Of a stretch of 16,746 bases of DNA, positions 6,325-14,377 are shown in pieces. This stretch comes from Atlantibacter sp032075065 (GTDB lineage: Bacteria > Pseudomonadota > Gammaproteobacteria > Enterobacterales > Enterobacteriaceae): NCBI RefSeq assembly GCF_032075065.1, contig NZ_DAMAZC010000086.1, positions 1 to 16,746 on the forward strand, given 5' to 3'. The notes below the pieces were generated by a model. The model had not been told where the DNA came from. It was given only the letters and a program-made list of their open reading frames with translations, and did no database searches. The position numbers and the translations under genes are program-made. Every line of letters begins with the position of its first letter. The stretch's first letter is position 1.

Positions 6325-7650
6325 ATGACTGTAACCACTTTTTCCGAACTAGAACTTGATGAAAGCCTGCTGAAAGCCCTTCAGGATAAAGGCTTCACGC
6401 GCCCGACCGCCATTCAGGCTGCCGCCATTCCGCCTGCCCTGGAAGGGCGTGATGTCCTCGGTTCTGCGCCGACAGGCACCGGTAAAACGGCGGCGTATCT
6501 GCTGCCGGTGTTGCAGCATTTACTCGACTTTCCTCGTAAAAAATCCGGCCCGCCGCGCATTCTGATCCTCACCCCAACCCGCGAACTGGCGATGCAGGTG
6601 GCGGAACAGGCGCGTGAACTGGCGGCGCATACCCACCTGGATATCGCGACCATTACCGGCGGCGTGGCGTATATGAACCACGCGGAAGTATTCAGCGAAA
6701 ACCAGGATATCGTGGTCGCTACCACGGGCCGCCTGCTGCAATACATTAAAGAAGAAAACTTCGACTGCCGCGCCGTGGAAACCCTGATCCTCGATGAAGC
6801 GGACCGCATGCTGGACATGGGCTTCGCCCAGGATATCGAACACATTGCCGGGGAAACGCGCTGGCGTAACCAGACCATGCTGTTCTCCGCCACGCTGGAA
6901 GGCGATGCGATTAAGAACTTTGCCGAGCGTCTGCTTAACGAGCCGGAAGAGGTTTCCGCCTCACCCTCCACCCGCGAACGCAAAAAGATCCACCAGTGGT
7001 ACTATCGCGCCGACGATATCCAGCATAAAACCGCGCTGTTGGTGCATCTGTTGAAGCAGCCGGAAACCACGCGCGCTATCGTATTTGTGCGTAAGCGCGA
7101 GCGCGTGCATGAGCTGGCGGGCTGGCTGCGTGATGCAGGCATTCCTAACTGCTTTATTGAAGGCGAAATGGTGCAGGCTAAACGTAACGAAGCCATCAAG
7201 CGTCTGACCGATGGCCGCGTCAACGTACTGGTCGCCACCGACGTGGCTGCGCGAGGTATTGACATCGTCGATGTGAGCCATGTTTTCAACTTCGATATGC
7301 CACGCACCGCCGATACCTATCTGCACCGCATTGGCCGTACCGGGCGCGCCGGGCGTAAAGGCACCGCGATCTCGCTGGTCGAAGCGCACGATCATCTGCT
7401 GTTGGGTAAAGTGGGCCGCTATCTGAATGAGCCGCTGAAATCTCGCGTGATTGACGAACTGCGTCCGACTACCCGCGCGCCAAGCGAGAAGCTACAAGGC
7501 AAGCCGTCGAAGAAGGCGTTAGCAAAACGCGAAGAGAAGAAGAAAGAGCAGGAAAAAGAAAAACCGCGCGTTAAAGTACGTCATCGCGATAAGAAAAATA
7601 TCGGTAAGCGTCGTAAACCGAGCGAAGCGAAAATCGATAATGCAGAATAA
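6325..7650 (+). CDS. srmB: ATP-dependent RNA helicase SrmB (DEAD-box)
   Basis: SrmB is a DEAD-box helicase that helps early assembly of the 50S ribosomal subunit. The protein has 441 residues (E. coli has 444). Motifs appear in order: Q motif (F24 through Q31), motif I APTGTGKT (48-55), Ia PTREL (84-88), motif II DEAD (157-160), motif III SAT (188-190), motif V ATDVAARGID (304-313) and motif VI HRIGRTGR (334-341). After about residue 385 comes a long, Lys/Arg/Glu-rich tail typical of SrmB and likely RNA-binding. It is divergent from trmN6 with its own promoter, and its stop sits 3 nt before a bidirectional terminator shared with grcA. Confidence 0.97.
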   Translation: MTVTTFSELELDESLLKALQDKGFTRPTAIQAAAIPPALEGRDVLGSAPTGTGKTAAYLLPVLQHLLDFPRKKSGPPRILILTPTRELAMQVAEQARELAAHTHLDIATITGGVAYMNHAEVFSENQDIVVATTGRLLQYIKEENFDCRAVETLILDEADRMLDMGFAQDIEHIAGETRWRNQTMLFSATLEGDAIKNFAERLLNEPEEVSASPSTRERKKIHQWYYRADDIQHKTALLVHLLKQPETTRAIVFVRKRERVHELAGWLRDAGIPNCFIEGEMVQAKRNEAIKRLTDGRVNVLVATDVAARGIDIVDVSHVFNFDMPRTADTYLHRIGRTGRAGRKGTAISLVEAHDHLLLGKVGRYLNEPLKSRVIDELRPTTRAPSEKLQGKPSKKALAKREEKKKEQEKEKPRVKVRHRDKKNIGKRRKPSEAKIDNAE

Positions 7651-7653
7651 AAT

Positions 7654-7675
7654 AACGCCAGCGAAAGCTGGCGTT
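7654..7675. terminator. Bidirectional terminator between srmB and grcA
   Basis: A perfect 9-bp stem AACGCCAGC / GCTGGCGTT closes a GAAA loop. GTTGTTT follows on the plus strand (srmB) and ATTTTATT on the minus strand (grcA), so it can serve both convergent genes. Confidence 0.88.
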
Positions 7676-7697
7676 GTTGTTTACCGAGTAAGCAATC

Positions 7698-8081
7698 TTA
7701 CAGGCTTTCGGTAAAGGTACGGGCGATAACGTCGCGCTGCTGTTCTGGCGTCAGAGAGTTAAAGCGAACCGCATAACCGGAAACGCGGATGGTCAGCTGC
7801 GGATATTTTTCCGGGTGCTTAACCGCATCTTCCAGGGTTTCACGACGCAGTACGTTAACGTTCAGGTGCTGACCGCCTTCCACGCGCACTTCCGGTTTGA
7901 TTTCCATCGGAATTTCACGGTATTCGAATTCACCCAGCGCGTTCACCGCAACCACGTCATCTTCAGCAAAACCGGCTTTAGCGCAGACGCAGCGCGCTTC
8001 GCCTTTCTCGCTGTCCAGCAGCCAGAAAGAGTTCAGAAGATCGTCATTAGCCGCTTTAGTAATCTGGATACCAGTAATCAT
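7698..8081 (-). CDS. grcA: Autonomous glycyl radical cofactor GrcA
   Basis: GrcA (YfiD) is a 127-residue stand-in for the C-terminal glycyl radical domain of pyruvate formate-lyase. It restores activity to oxygen-cleaved PflB by carrying the radical after activation by PflA. The glycyl radical loop RVSGYAVRF is intact, with Gly102 as the radical site, and the C-terminal helix RDVIARTFTESL is present. The start MITGIQITKAAND at 8081 has a GGGAGA ribosome binding site; a longer frame to 8138 has no family match. Residues 31-33 read Cys-Val-Cys where I recall Cys-Ile-Val in E. coli, one extra Cys. Two FNR boxes lie upstream, fitting expression at low oxygen and low pH. Confidence 0.96.
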   Translation of the reverse strand: MITGIQITKAANDDLLNSFWLLDSEKGEARCVCAKAGFAEDDVVAVNALGEFEYREIPMEIKPEVRVEGGQHLNVNVLRRETLEDAVKHPEKYPQLTIRVSGYAVRFNSLTPEQQRDVIARTFTESL

Positions 8082-8166
8082 TGTATTTCTCCCTATGGGC
8101 AAATTTTGTTGATTCTCGTTGGGCCTGCATTGGCTCATTGGTAAAACCTTTGTTGCGTTACTGTAC

Positions 8167-8172
8167 TGTATA
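8167..8172 (-). promoter_or_regulatory. grcA promoter -10
   Basis: TATACA (8172-8167) is a good -10. The position for a -35 (8195-8190) reads AAGAAT, a poor match, as expected for an activator-dependent promoter. Transcription would start near 8160, which places the nearer FNR box at about -41.5. Confidence 0.7.
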
Positions 8173-8194
8173 CCAATCGCCTGGCTGGGATTCT

Positions 8195-8208
8195 TTGATT
8201 TAAATCAA
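8195..8208. promoter_or_regulatory. FNR box I of grcA (class II position)
   Basis: TTGATTTAAATCAA is a perfect match to the FNR consensus TTGAT-N4-ATCAA. Its centre, 8201.5, is about 41.5 nt upstream of the predicted start site, the classical class II activating position. Confidence 0.88.
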
Positions 8209-8247
8209 TAAAAACCATATGCCGAACAGGGTCATGCGGCCATTTAT

Positions 8248-8261
8248 TTGTTTTACATCAA
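8248..8261. promoter_or_regulatory. FNR box II of grcA (upstream)
   Basis: TTGTTTTACATCAA matches the FNR consensus at 9 of 10 specified positions. Its centre is 53 bp upstream of box I, the same spacing I recall for E. coli yfiD (-40.5 and -93.5), where the distal site down-modulates expression. ung transcription also runs from this interval, so both genes share the region. Confidence 0.78.
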
Positions 8262-8398
8262 CTTACGCGATATATCCTGAGTTAAAAACTTTGTAAATTT
8301 TCAAAATTTTTTAGCGTTCCGGGACAAAACCGGCGCGGGATTTTGTGTCGTGCAAATAAGACGTTAAGCTATGTCATCACCCTTCGCAGGAGAGCGAA
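8262..8398. other. Leader and promoter side of ung
   Basis: This is the ung half of the divergent grcA-ung region. TTGTGT at about 8344-8349 followed by TAAGCT is a weak promoter candidate only. AGGAG, about 8 nt before the ATG, is a good ribosome binding site. A CCGG-rich element near 8316-8338 could form a small hairpin. Nothing else is seen. Confidence 0.35.
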
Positions 8399-9079
8399 AT
8401 GACCACTACTCTCACCTGGCACGACGTGCTGGCCGATGAAAAGCAGCAACCCTATTTTATTAATACGCTGAAAACCGTTGAGGATGAGCGAGCCTCTGGC
8501 GTGACTATCTACCCGCCAGCCAAAGATGTGTTTAATGCCTTTCGGTTTACCGAACTGGGCAACGTCAAAGTCGTGATTCTGGGGCAGGACCCGTATCATG
8601 GACCGAATCAAGCCCACGGTCTGGCCTTTTCCGTTCGCCCCGGCATTCAACCGCCGCCGTCGCTGGTTAATATGTATAAAGAACTGGAAGGCTCCATTCC
8701 CGGTTTCATCCGCCCGTCGCATGGCTATCTGGAAAGTTGGGCGCGTCAGGGCGTAATGCTGCTTAATACCGTTCTGACCGTGCGCGCAGGCCAGGCGCAT
8801 TCCCACGCCCGACTCGGTTGGGAAACCTTCACGGATAAGGTCATTTCACTTATTAACGAACATCGCGAAGGCGTGGTGTTTATGCTGTGGGGGTCGCATG
8901 CCCAGAAGAAAGGCGCGATGATCGACAGACAGCGTCATTACGTGTTACAGGCGCCCCATCCTTCCCCGCTCTCTGCCCATCGCGGCTTTTTTGGTTCCGG
9001 CCATTTTGTGAAAGCCAATGACTATCTGGCGCAGCGCGGCGAGACGCCGATCGACTGGACGCCAGTGTTGCCGGAATAA
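8399..9079 (+). CDS. ung: Uracil-DNA glycosylase
   Basis: Ung removes uracil from DNA after cytosine deamination or dUTP misincorporation, starting base excision repair. The protein has 226 residues (E. coli has 229). The water-activating motif GQDPYHG is at 62-68, with catalytic Asp64. The uracil-binding LLNTVLTV segment is at about 121-128, the GSHAQKK segment at about 165-171, and the minor-groove loop HPSPLS at 187-192, with catalytic His187. The last residues are slightly shorter than the E. coli tail. The ATG has an AGGAG site upstream. It is divergent from grcA and converges on yfiF at a shared terminator. Confidence 0.97.
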   Translation: MTTTLTWHDVLADEKQQPYFINTLKTVEDERASGVTIYPPAKDVFNAFRFTELGNVKVVILGQDPYHGPNQAHGLAFSVRPGIQPPPSLVNMYKELEGSIPGFIRPSHGYLESWARQGVMLLNTVLTVRAGQAHSHARLGWETFTDKVISLINEHREGVVFMLWGSHAQKKGAMIDRQRHYVLQAPHPSPLSAHRGFFGSGHFVKANDYLAQRGETPIDWTPVLPE

Positions 9080-9090
9080 CGGGTATAAAA

Positions 9091-9110
9091 AAGCCAGCAT
9101 TCGCTGGCTT
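9091..9110. terminator. Bidirectional terminator between ung and yfiF
   Basis: An 8-bp perfect stem, AAGCCAGC / GCTGGCTT, closes an ATTC loop. On the minus strand it is followed by TTTTTTAT (strong for yfiF) and on the plus strand by GTTATTAT (weaker for ung). Confidence 0.87.
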
Positions 9111-9117
9111 GTTATTA

Positions 9118-10167
9118 TCATGCTTTATTCTGTCGCCACCATTCGGCTAACAGCACGCCGGTTGCGACCGACACATTCAGGCTTTCAACATTACCTGAGC
9201 CGGGGATTGCGATACGCATATCGGCATTATCAAACGTGGCATCAGAAACCCCATCACGCTCCTGCCCCAGCACCAGCACCATTTTCTTCGGCAGTTGCGC
9301 CTGATACAGCGCGGTGCCTTTATGGCTGGAAGTGGTCACGATGGTGTAACCGGCTTTACGAAAACGCTCCAGACCGTCGCTGAAGGTCTCGCCGCTGATC
9401 GCCTGCACGTGCTCCGCGCCGCCTTCAGCGGTGCGCACTGCCGCGCCGGACTCCAGCAGGGAGGCATCCTCCACCAGCAGACCTTTCACGCCGAAATGCG
9501 CGCAGCTGCGCATAATGCCGCCCAGATTATGCGGGTTACCGACATCTTCCAGCGCCAGAACGCAATCATCTTCACCGGCATTTTCCAGCCAGCTTTCAAC
9601 GCTCATACCGTTGCGTTTTTTAATAATAAAACACACGCCACCGTGATGTTCCGTGCCCGACGCTTTCGCCAGTTCGGCATCATCCACTACGTGGTAGGCC
9701 TTACGGTTAGCCGCCATCCAGCGCAGCGCTTCTTTGAAACGCGGCGTGACGCTCTGGATAAACCAGGCGCGCACGATGGAATCCGGGCGGCTCTGAAACA
9801 GCGCCTGACAGGCGTTTTCACCGTAAACACGCGTTTCTTCAGCGCGTTGGCGACGGATGACTTCGCGATCGACATAGCCTTTTTCAGCAGTTTCAGTCTG
9901 TTCGATACCATCATCGCTATAGTCGCGCGGCGGACGTGAAACCGTGCGCCACGGGGAGGATGACGGAGCATCGCGATCGCTATACCGGTCGCGGCCAGCG
10001 CCAGGCTTATCATCACGACGCGGACGACGTTCGCCCTTACCTGACGCGACAGGACGTCCGCCCCCTTTCCCGGTACGCGGGTTCTGGGTACGTTTTTCGC
10101 TGTCATCGTCGCTGCGGACATACATCACTTTGACCTTGCCGCCTTTACCTTTAAATTCTTCGCTCAT
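9118..10167 (-). CDS. yfiF: SpoU/TrmH-family rRNA/tRNA 2'-O-methyltransferase-like protein YfiF
   Basis: This is a predicted SPOUT-class RNA 2'-O-ribose methyltransferase whose target I do not know. The chosen start MSEEFKGKGGKVKVMYVRSDDD at 10167, with a GGAG ribosome binding site, gives 349 residues (E. coli YfiF has about 345). The longer frame to 10242 lacks a family match. Residues about 1-100 are low-complexity and rich in Arg, Gly, Asp and Ser, probably disordered and RNA-contacting. A substrate-binding SpoU domain follows at about 105-185 (QRAEETRVYGENACQALF). The SpoU catalytic domain (about 195-345) has motif 1 NPHNLGGIMRSCAHFG, motif 2 LVLGQERDGV and motif 3 SLNVSVATGVLLAEW, which form the SAM-binding trefoil knot. 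It is transcribed divergently from trxC. Confidence 0.9.
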   Translation of the reverse strand: MSEEFKGKGGKVKVMYVRSDDDSEKRTQNPRTGKGGGRPVASGKGERRPRRDDKPGAGRDRYSDRDAPSSSPWRTVSRPPRDYSDDGIEQTETAEKGYVDREVIRRQRAEETRVYGENACQALFQSRPDSIVRAWFIQSVTPRFKEALRWMAANRKAYHVVDDAELAKASGTEHHGGVCFIIKKRNGMSVESWLENAGEDDCVLALEDVGNPHNLGGIMRSCAHFGVKGLLVEDASLLESGAAVRTAEGGAEHVQAISGETFSDGLERFRKAGYTIVTTSSHKGTALYQAQLPKKMVLVLGQERDGVSDATFDNADMRIAIPGSGNVESLNVSVATGVLLAEWWRQNKA

Positions 10168-10241
10168 GCTCTTCTCCACCTGGCTGCCGCGTGGCGCGCA
10201 GATTACCCGATGTGACGCCGCTTCGCCATCAACTTTGGTCA

Positions 10242-10278
10242 AAAGTCAGGAACTATCATATTCATTGGAGTTATCTCG
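10242..10278. promoter_or_regulatory. Probable OxyR-binding site upstream of trxC
   Basis: Aligned to the OxyR pattern ATAGnTnnnAnCTAT-N7-ATAGnTnnnAnCTAT, the first element (10242-10256) matches 8 of 10 specified bases and the second (10264-10278) 6 of 10. The site ends exactly where the trxC -35 begins, the usual place for OxyR activation. E. coli trxC is an OxyR regulon member. The sequence match alone is moderate. Confidence 0.5.
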
Positions 10279-10307
10279 TTGTCGATGTCAAATCAATAAC
10301 CGATAAT
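10279..10307 (+). promoter_or_regulatory. trxC promoter
   Basis: TTGTCG at 10279-10284 and GATAAT at 10302-10307 are 17 nt apart. Start site near 10314, leaving a leader of about 58 nt. Confidence 0.6.
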
Positions 10308-10371
10308 ATTTAACATATCAGAAACAGATCCACGTCGTCGGCATCCCGACGCCGCACTTTAGAGGTTAGTT

Positions 10372-10791
10372 ATGAATACCGTTTGTGCCTCCTGTCAGGC
10401 CGTAAATCGCATACCTGACGACCGTATTAATGACGGGGCAAAATGTGGCCGTTGTGGTCATGAGCTGTTTGACGGCGAAGTGATCAACGCCACCAGCCAG
10501 ACGCTGGATAAATATCTTCAGGACGATTTGCCGGTAGTAGTGGATTTTTGGGCGCCCTGGTGCGGCCCATGCAAAAACTTCGCCCCGGTGTTTGAAGATG
10601 TGGCGGAAGAGCGCAGCGGACAGGTGCGCTTCCTGAAAGTGAACACCGAAGCGGAGCCCACGCTGAGCGCCCGTTTCCGCATCCGCAGCATTCCGACTAT
10701 TATGGTTTTCAAAAAGGGTCAGATGGTGGATATGCTCAACGGCGCAATGCCGAAAGCGCCGTTCGACAGCTGGCTTGACGAAAACCTGTAA
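10372..10791 (+). CDS. trxC: Thioredoxin 2 (zinc-containing)
   Basis: Thioredoxin 2 is a cytoplasmic disulphide reductase that supports ribonucleotide reductase and repair under oxidative stress. The protein has 139 residues, as in E. coli. The N-terminal zinc ribbon has Cys5, Cys8, Cys25 and Cys28 (two CxxC pairs), which separates it from thioredoxin 1. The thioredoxin fold follows, with the active site WCGPC at 63-67 and the cis-proline segment RSIPTIMVF near 105-113. The ribosome binding site AGAGG precedes the ATG. It has its own promoter, a likely OxyR site upstream and its own terminator, so it is probably monocistronic. Confidence 0.97.
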   Translation: MNTVCASCQAVNRIPDDRINDGAKCGRCGHELFDGEVINATSQTLDKYLQDDLPVVVDFWAPWCGPCKNFAPVFEDVAEERSGQVRFLKVNTEAEPTLSARFRIRSIPTIMVFKKGQMVDMLNGAMPKAPFDSWLDENL

Positions 10792-10801
10792 TCTCCCGCC
10801 G

Positions 10802-10829
10802 ACGGGGCATCTTCTGGATGCCCCGTTTT
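10802..10829 (+). terminator. trxC terminator
   Basis: A 10-bp stem (10802-10811 with 10817-10826; ACGGGGCATC / GATGCCCCGT) around a 5-nt loop is followed by a short T run ending at 10829. Confidence 0.85.
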
Positions 10830-10871
10830 GCTATCTACGCTAGAATAGCGTTTTTACATTAATTCCCCCTG

Positions 10872-11573
10872 ATGACTGAAAACGCCGTCCTTCGACTGCG
10901 CGCTGAACGCCTGGCGCGCGCCACCCGTCCGTTTCTCGCCCGAGGCAACCGCATCCGCCGCTGCCAGCGCTGCCTGCTGCCGTTAAAACAGTGTCTGTGC
11001 GAAACATTGCAGCCCACTACCGCGCATAGCCGGTTTTGTCTGGTGATGTTTGATACCGAGCCGATGAAACCCAGCAACACCGGGCGCCTGATTGCCGATG
11101 TCTTACCGGATACCGCCGCCTTTCAGTGGTCGCGCACCGAACCGCCGCAGGCGCTGATCGAGCTGGTTAACGATCCGGCTTATCAGCCGATGGTGGTGTT
11201 TCCGGCATCCTACGCCGATCCGCAGCGGGAAGTGCTGTCCGCCCCGCCTTGCTCGGGCAAACCGCCGCTGTTTATTATGCTCGACGGCACCTGGACCGAG
11301 GCGCGTAAAATGTTTCGCAAAAGCCCGTATCTGGATGCGTTGCCGGTGATCTCGGTCGATCTCAGTAAGACATCGGCATACCGGTTGCGTGAAGCGCACG
11401 GCGACGGACAGTATTGCACCGCCGAAGTCGCCATCGCGTTGCTTGAGCTGGCGGGCGATGCGCAAGCGGCGCAAGGGCTGGCCGACCACTTCACGCTGTT
11501 CCGCGAGCGTTATCTGGCGGGGAAACCTCATCATCAGGGAAACGTCACAGCAACCGTGACCGAAAGCGTTTAA
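10872..11573 (+). CDS. tapT: tRNA-uridine aminocarboxypropyltransferase TapT (DTW domain)
   Basis: TapT (formerly YfiP) transfers the 3-amino-3-carboxypropyl group of SAM to U47 in the variable loop of some tRNAs, making acp3U. The protein has 233 residues, close to E. coli's 232. Cys31, Cys34, Cys41 and Cys43 (CxxC and CxC) form a likely zinc site near the N-terminus. The TEPMKPSNTGRL segment at about 62-73 and the DGTW signature at 138-141, in LDGTWTEARKMF, define the DTW family. TAGAAT at 10841-10846 is a possible -10. It is followed after 32 nt by pat with no terminator between, so the two probably share a transcript. Confidence 0.93.
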   Translation: MTENAVLRLRAERLARATRPFLARGNRIRRCQRCLLPLKQCLCETLQPTTAHSRFCLVMFDTEPMKPSNTGRLIADVLPDTAAFQWSRTEPPQALIELVNDPAYQPMVVFPASYADPQREVLSAPPCSGKPPLFIMLDGTWTEARKMFRKSPYLDALPVISVDLSKTSAYRLREAHGDGQYCTAEVAIALLELAGDAQAAQGLADHFTLFRERYLAGKPHHQGNVTATVTESV

Positions 11574-11605
11574 AATCATTCATTCACATCCTCGGGGAGA
11601 ATGAT

Positions 11606-14263
11606 ATGAGTCAACGTGGGCTGGAAGCGCTACTTCGACCGAAATCCATCGCCGTCATTGGCGCGTCCGTAAAGCCCGACAGGGCGGGCTACCTGATGAT
11701 GAGGAATCTGTTGTCAGGCGGTTTTTCCGGACCAGTATTGCCCGTTACGCCTGCCTATAAAGCCGTGTGCGGCGTGATGACCTGGCCGGACGTCGCCAGC
11801 CTGCCCTTTCCGCCCGATCTGGCGGTGATTTGTACCAACCCCAGCCGTAACGAAGCGTTACTTAATGCCCTCGGCGAAAAAGGCTGCAAGACCTGCATCA
11901 TTCTCTCCTCCCCGAAAGAGCAACAGGCCGCGCTGCTGGCATGCGCCAACCGCTGGCAGATGCGAATTCTGGGGCCGAACAGTCTGGGCCTGCTTGCGCC
12001 CTGGCAAGGGCTCAACGCCAGCTTTTCTCCGGTGCCGATCCGTAAGGGTAAGCTGGCGTTTGTGTCGCAGTCGGCGGCAGTGTCCAATACTATTCTGGAC
12101 TGGGCGCAGCAGCGTGAAATGGGGTTTTCCTACTTTATCGCGCTGGGTGATAGTCTGGATATTGATGTCGATGAATTGCTGGACTACCTCTCGCGAGACA
12201 GCAAAACCAGCGCGATTTTGTTGTACCTCGAACAGCTCAGCGATGCCCGCCGCTTTGTGTCCGCCGCCCGTAGCGCCTCACGTAACAAACCCATTCTGGT
12301 TATTAAAAGCGGACGCAGCCCATCGGCGCGCCAGTTGTTGAATGCAGAAACCGGTTTAGATGGCGCATGGGATGCCGCCATTCAGCGTGCTGGCCTGTTG
12401 CGCGTGCAGGATACCCATGAACTGTTTTCCGCTGTCGAAACGCTCAGCCATATGCGCCCGCTGCGCGGCGAGCGGCTAATGATTATCAGCAACGGCGCAG
12501 CGCCTGCCGCCCTGGCGCTGGATGAGCTGTGGTTACGAAACGGCAAGCTGGCAAGCCTCGGCGAAGACATTATCAACCGCCTCGCTGGCGTGGTGCCTGC
12601 GGGCGTGAATGCTGCGAACCCTCTGGATTTGCGCGACGATGCCACCACGCAGCGCTATGTCCAGTCGCTGGAAATTCTGCTGGATAGCCATGATTTTGAC
12701 GCGCTGATGATTATCCACTCCCCCAGCGCCGCCGCGCCGGGCAGCGAAAGCGCGCGAGCGATTATCGAGTTGCTGGCACGTCATCCGCGTGGACGCTACG
12801 TGACGCTGCTGACCAACTGGTGCGGCGAATTTTCTTCGCAGGAAGCGCGCCGCTGGTTCAGCGATGCCGGTATTCCTACCTATCGCACGCCGGAAGGCAC
12901 GGTCACGGCGTTTATGCATATGGTGGAGTACCGCCGCAACCAGAAGCAGCTGCGTGAAACGCCGTCGTTACCAGCTAACCTCACCGCCAATACCGCTGAA
13001 GTGCACCAGTTGATTACCCAGGCGCTGGAGGATGGCGCGACGCATCTGGACACCCACGAGGTTCAACCCATTCTTCAGGCCTATGGCTTGCAGACCCTGC
13101 CGACCTGGATTGCCAGCGACAGCGCCGAAGCGGTACATATTGCTAAGCAGATCGGTTATCCCGTCGCGCTGAAGCTGCGTTCACCGGATATTCCCCATAA
13201 GTCGGAAGTTCAGGGGGTGATGCTGTATTTACGCACGGCGAATGAAGTCCAGCAGGCCGCTGACGCCATTCTCGACCGGGTGAAAATGACCTGGCCTCAG
13301 GCGCGGATCCACGGGCTGCTGGTGCAGAGTATGGCGAACCGCGCAGGAGCGCAGGAACTGCGGGTAGTCGTGGAGCAGGATCCGGTATTCGGCCCGCTCA
13401 TTATGTTGGGCGATGGCGGGATGGCGTGGCGCCAGGATCAGGCTGCCGTCGCGCTGCCGCCGTTGAATATGAATCTGGCACGCTATTTAGTAATTCAGGC
13501 GATCAAGAGCGGCACCATCCGTGGGCGTAGCGCGCTAAGGGCGCTGGATATTGCCGGGTTGAGCCAGTTCCTGGTACAGGTGTCCAACCTGATTGTCGAT
13601 TGCCCGGAAATCAAGCGACTGGATATTCATCCGCTGCTGGTTTCCGGCAACGAATTTACCGCGCTGGACGTCACGCTGGAGCTGGAAGCCTTTGAAGGCG
13701 ATGCTGATGCGCGCCTGGCGATCCGCCCTTATCCTCATCGGCTTGAAGAAACGGTCATCCTTAAAAACGGCCAAACCTGCCTGTTCAGGCCGATCCTGCC
13801 CGAAGATGAGCCGGAGCTGCGGCGCTTTATTTCCCAGGTCACTAAAGAAGATCTTTATTATCGCTATTTCAGCGAGATCAATGAATTTACCCATGAAGAT
13901 TTAGCGAATATGACCCAGATCGACTACGATCGTGAAATGGCGTTTGTCGCAGTATTTTCCCATGAAGGTCATGAACAGATCCTGGGCGTGACGCGCGCGA
14001 TTTCCGATCCGGATAACGTAGATGCGGAGTTTGCTGTGCTGGTTCGTTCAGATCTTAAAGGCCTGGGATTAGGCCGAAAATTGCTTGAAAAACTCATCGC
14101 TTATACGCGAGATCATGGTCTTGAGCAGCTGAACGGCATTACGATGCCCAACAACCGAGGCATGGTAGCGCTGGCGAGAAAACTGGGTTTTAACGTCGAC
14201 ATCCAGTTAGAAGATGGCATTGTTGGATTGACCTTAGCCTTGAATAAAACGCGGGATTCGTGA
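11606..14263 (+). CDS. patZ: Protein lysine acetyltransferase Pat/PatZ (Pka)
   Basis: Pat acetylates lysines of metabolic enzymes, notably acetyl-CoA synthetase, which it inactivates; CobB reverses this in enterics. The protein has 885 residues (E. coli has 886). An NDP-forming acyl-CoA-synthetase-like region comes first: a CoA-binding domain (about 8-105, starting SIAVIGAS), then succinyl-CoA-ligase-like domains (about 150-450, with LAFVSQSAAVS). An ATP-grasp region follows at about 475-700 (KLRSPDIPHKSEVQGV; LIMLGDGG). The C-terminal GNAT domain (about 725-880) has the acetyl-CoA loop LKGLGLGRKLL near 815-825. The ATP-grasp segment around GDGGMAWRQDQA differs from the E. coli version by a one-residue deletion. 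The ribosome binding site GGGGAGA precedes the ATG. This gene shows more substitutions than its neighbours. Confidence 0.95.
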   Translation: MSQRGLEALLRPKSIAVIGASVKPDRAGYLMMRNLLSGGFSGPVLPVTPAYKAVCGVMTWPDVASLPFPPDLAVICTNPSRNEALLNALGEKGCKTCIILSSPKEQQAALLACANRWQMRILGPNSLGLLAPWQGLNASFSPVPIRKGKLAFVSQSAAVSNTILDWAQQREMGFSYFIALGDSLDIDVDELLDYLSRDSKTSAILLYLEQLSDARRFVSAARSASRNKPILVIKSGRSPSARQLLNAETGLDGAWDAAIQRAGLLRVQDTHELFSAVETLSHMRPLRGERLMIISNGAAPAALALDELWLRNGKLASLGEDIINRLAGVVPAGVNAANPLDLRDDATTQRYVQSLEILLDSHDFDALMIIHSPSAAAPGSESARAIIELLARHPRGRYVTLLTNWCGEFSSQEARRWFSDAGIPTYRTPEGTVTAFMHMVEYRRNQKQLRETPSLPANLTANTAEVHQLITQALEDGATHLDTHEVQPILQAYGLQTLPTWIASDSAEAVHIAKQIGYPVALKLRSPDIPHKSEVQGVMLYLRTANEVQQAADAILDRVKMTWPQARIHGLLVQSMANRAGAQELRVVVEQDPVFGPLIMLGDGGMAWRQDQAAVALPPLNMNLARYLVIQAIKSGTIRGRSALRALDIAGLSQFLVQVSNLIVDCPEIKRLDIHPLLVSGNEFTALDVTLELEAFEGDADARLAIRPYPHRLEETVILKNGQTCLFRPILPEDEPELRRFISQVTKEDLYYRYFSEINEFTHEDLANMTQIDYDREMAFVAVFSHEGHEQILGVTRAISDPDNVDAEFAVLVRSDLKGLGLGRKLLEKLIAYTRDHGLEQLNGITMPNNRGMVALARKLGFNVDIQLEDGIVGLTLALNKTRDS

Positions 14264-14288
14264 GTAAGGTATTGGAAATGTTACTCAC
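14260..14288. repeat. 8-bp perfect inverted repeat spanning the pat stop, upstream of pssA
   Basis: GTGAGTAA (14260-14267) and TTACTCAC (14281-14288) are exact reverse complements separated by 13 nt. The left arm contains the pat TGA. No T run follows, so it is not a standard terminator. It could be an RNA stem at the pat 3' end or an operator for pssA. Confidence 0.5.
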
Positions 14289-14377
14289 ATTCCCGGGTAG
14301 TAATGTTATTATCCACCGCTACCGTCGTCCGCCCCTCAGGGATGGCCACCTACTGTATAGAGAAGATATGCACTGTG

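Noticed and set aside
9295..9939. 214-codon plus-strand frame inside yfiF
   Set aside because: Antisense shadow of yfiF; the coding signal and motifs are on the minus strand.
10168..10242. Longer N-terminus for yfiF (start at 10242)
   Set aside because: The added 25 residues lack family similarity; the ATG at 10167 has a GGAG site and matches the usual protein length.
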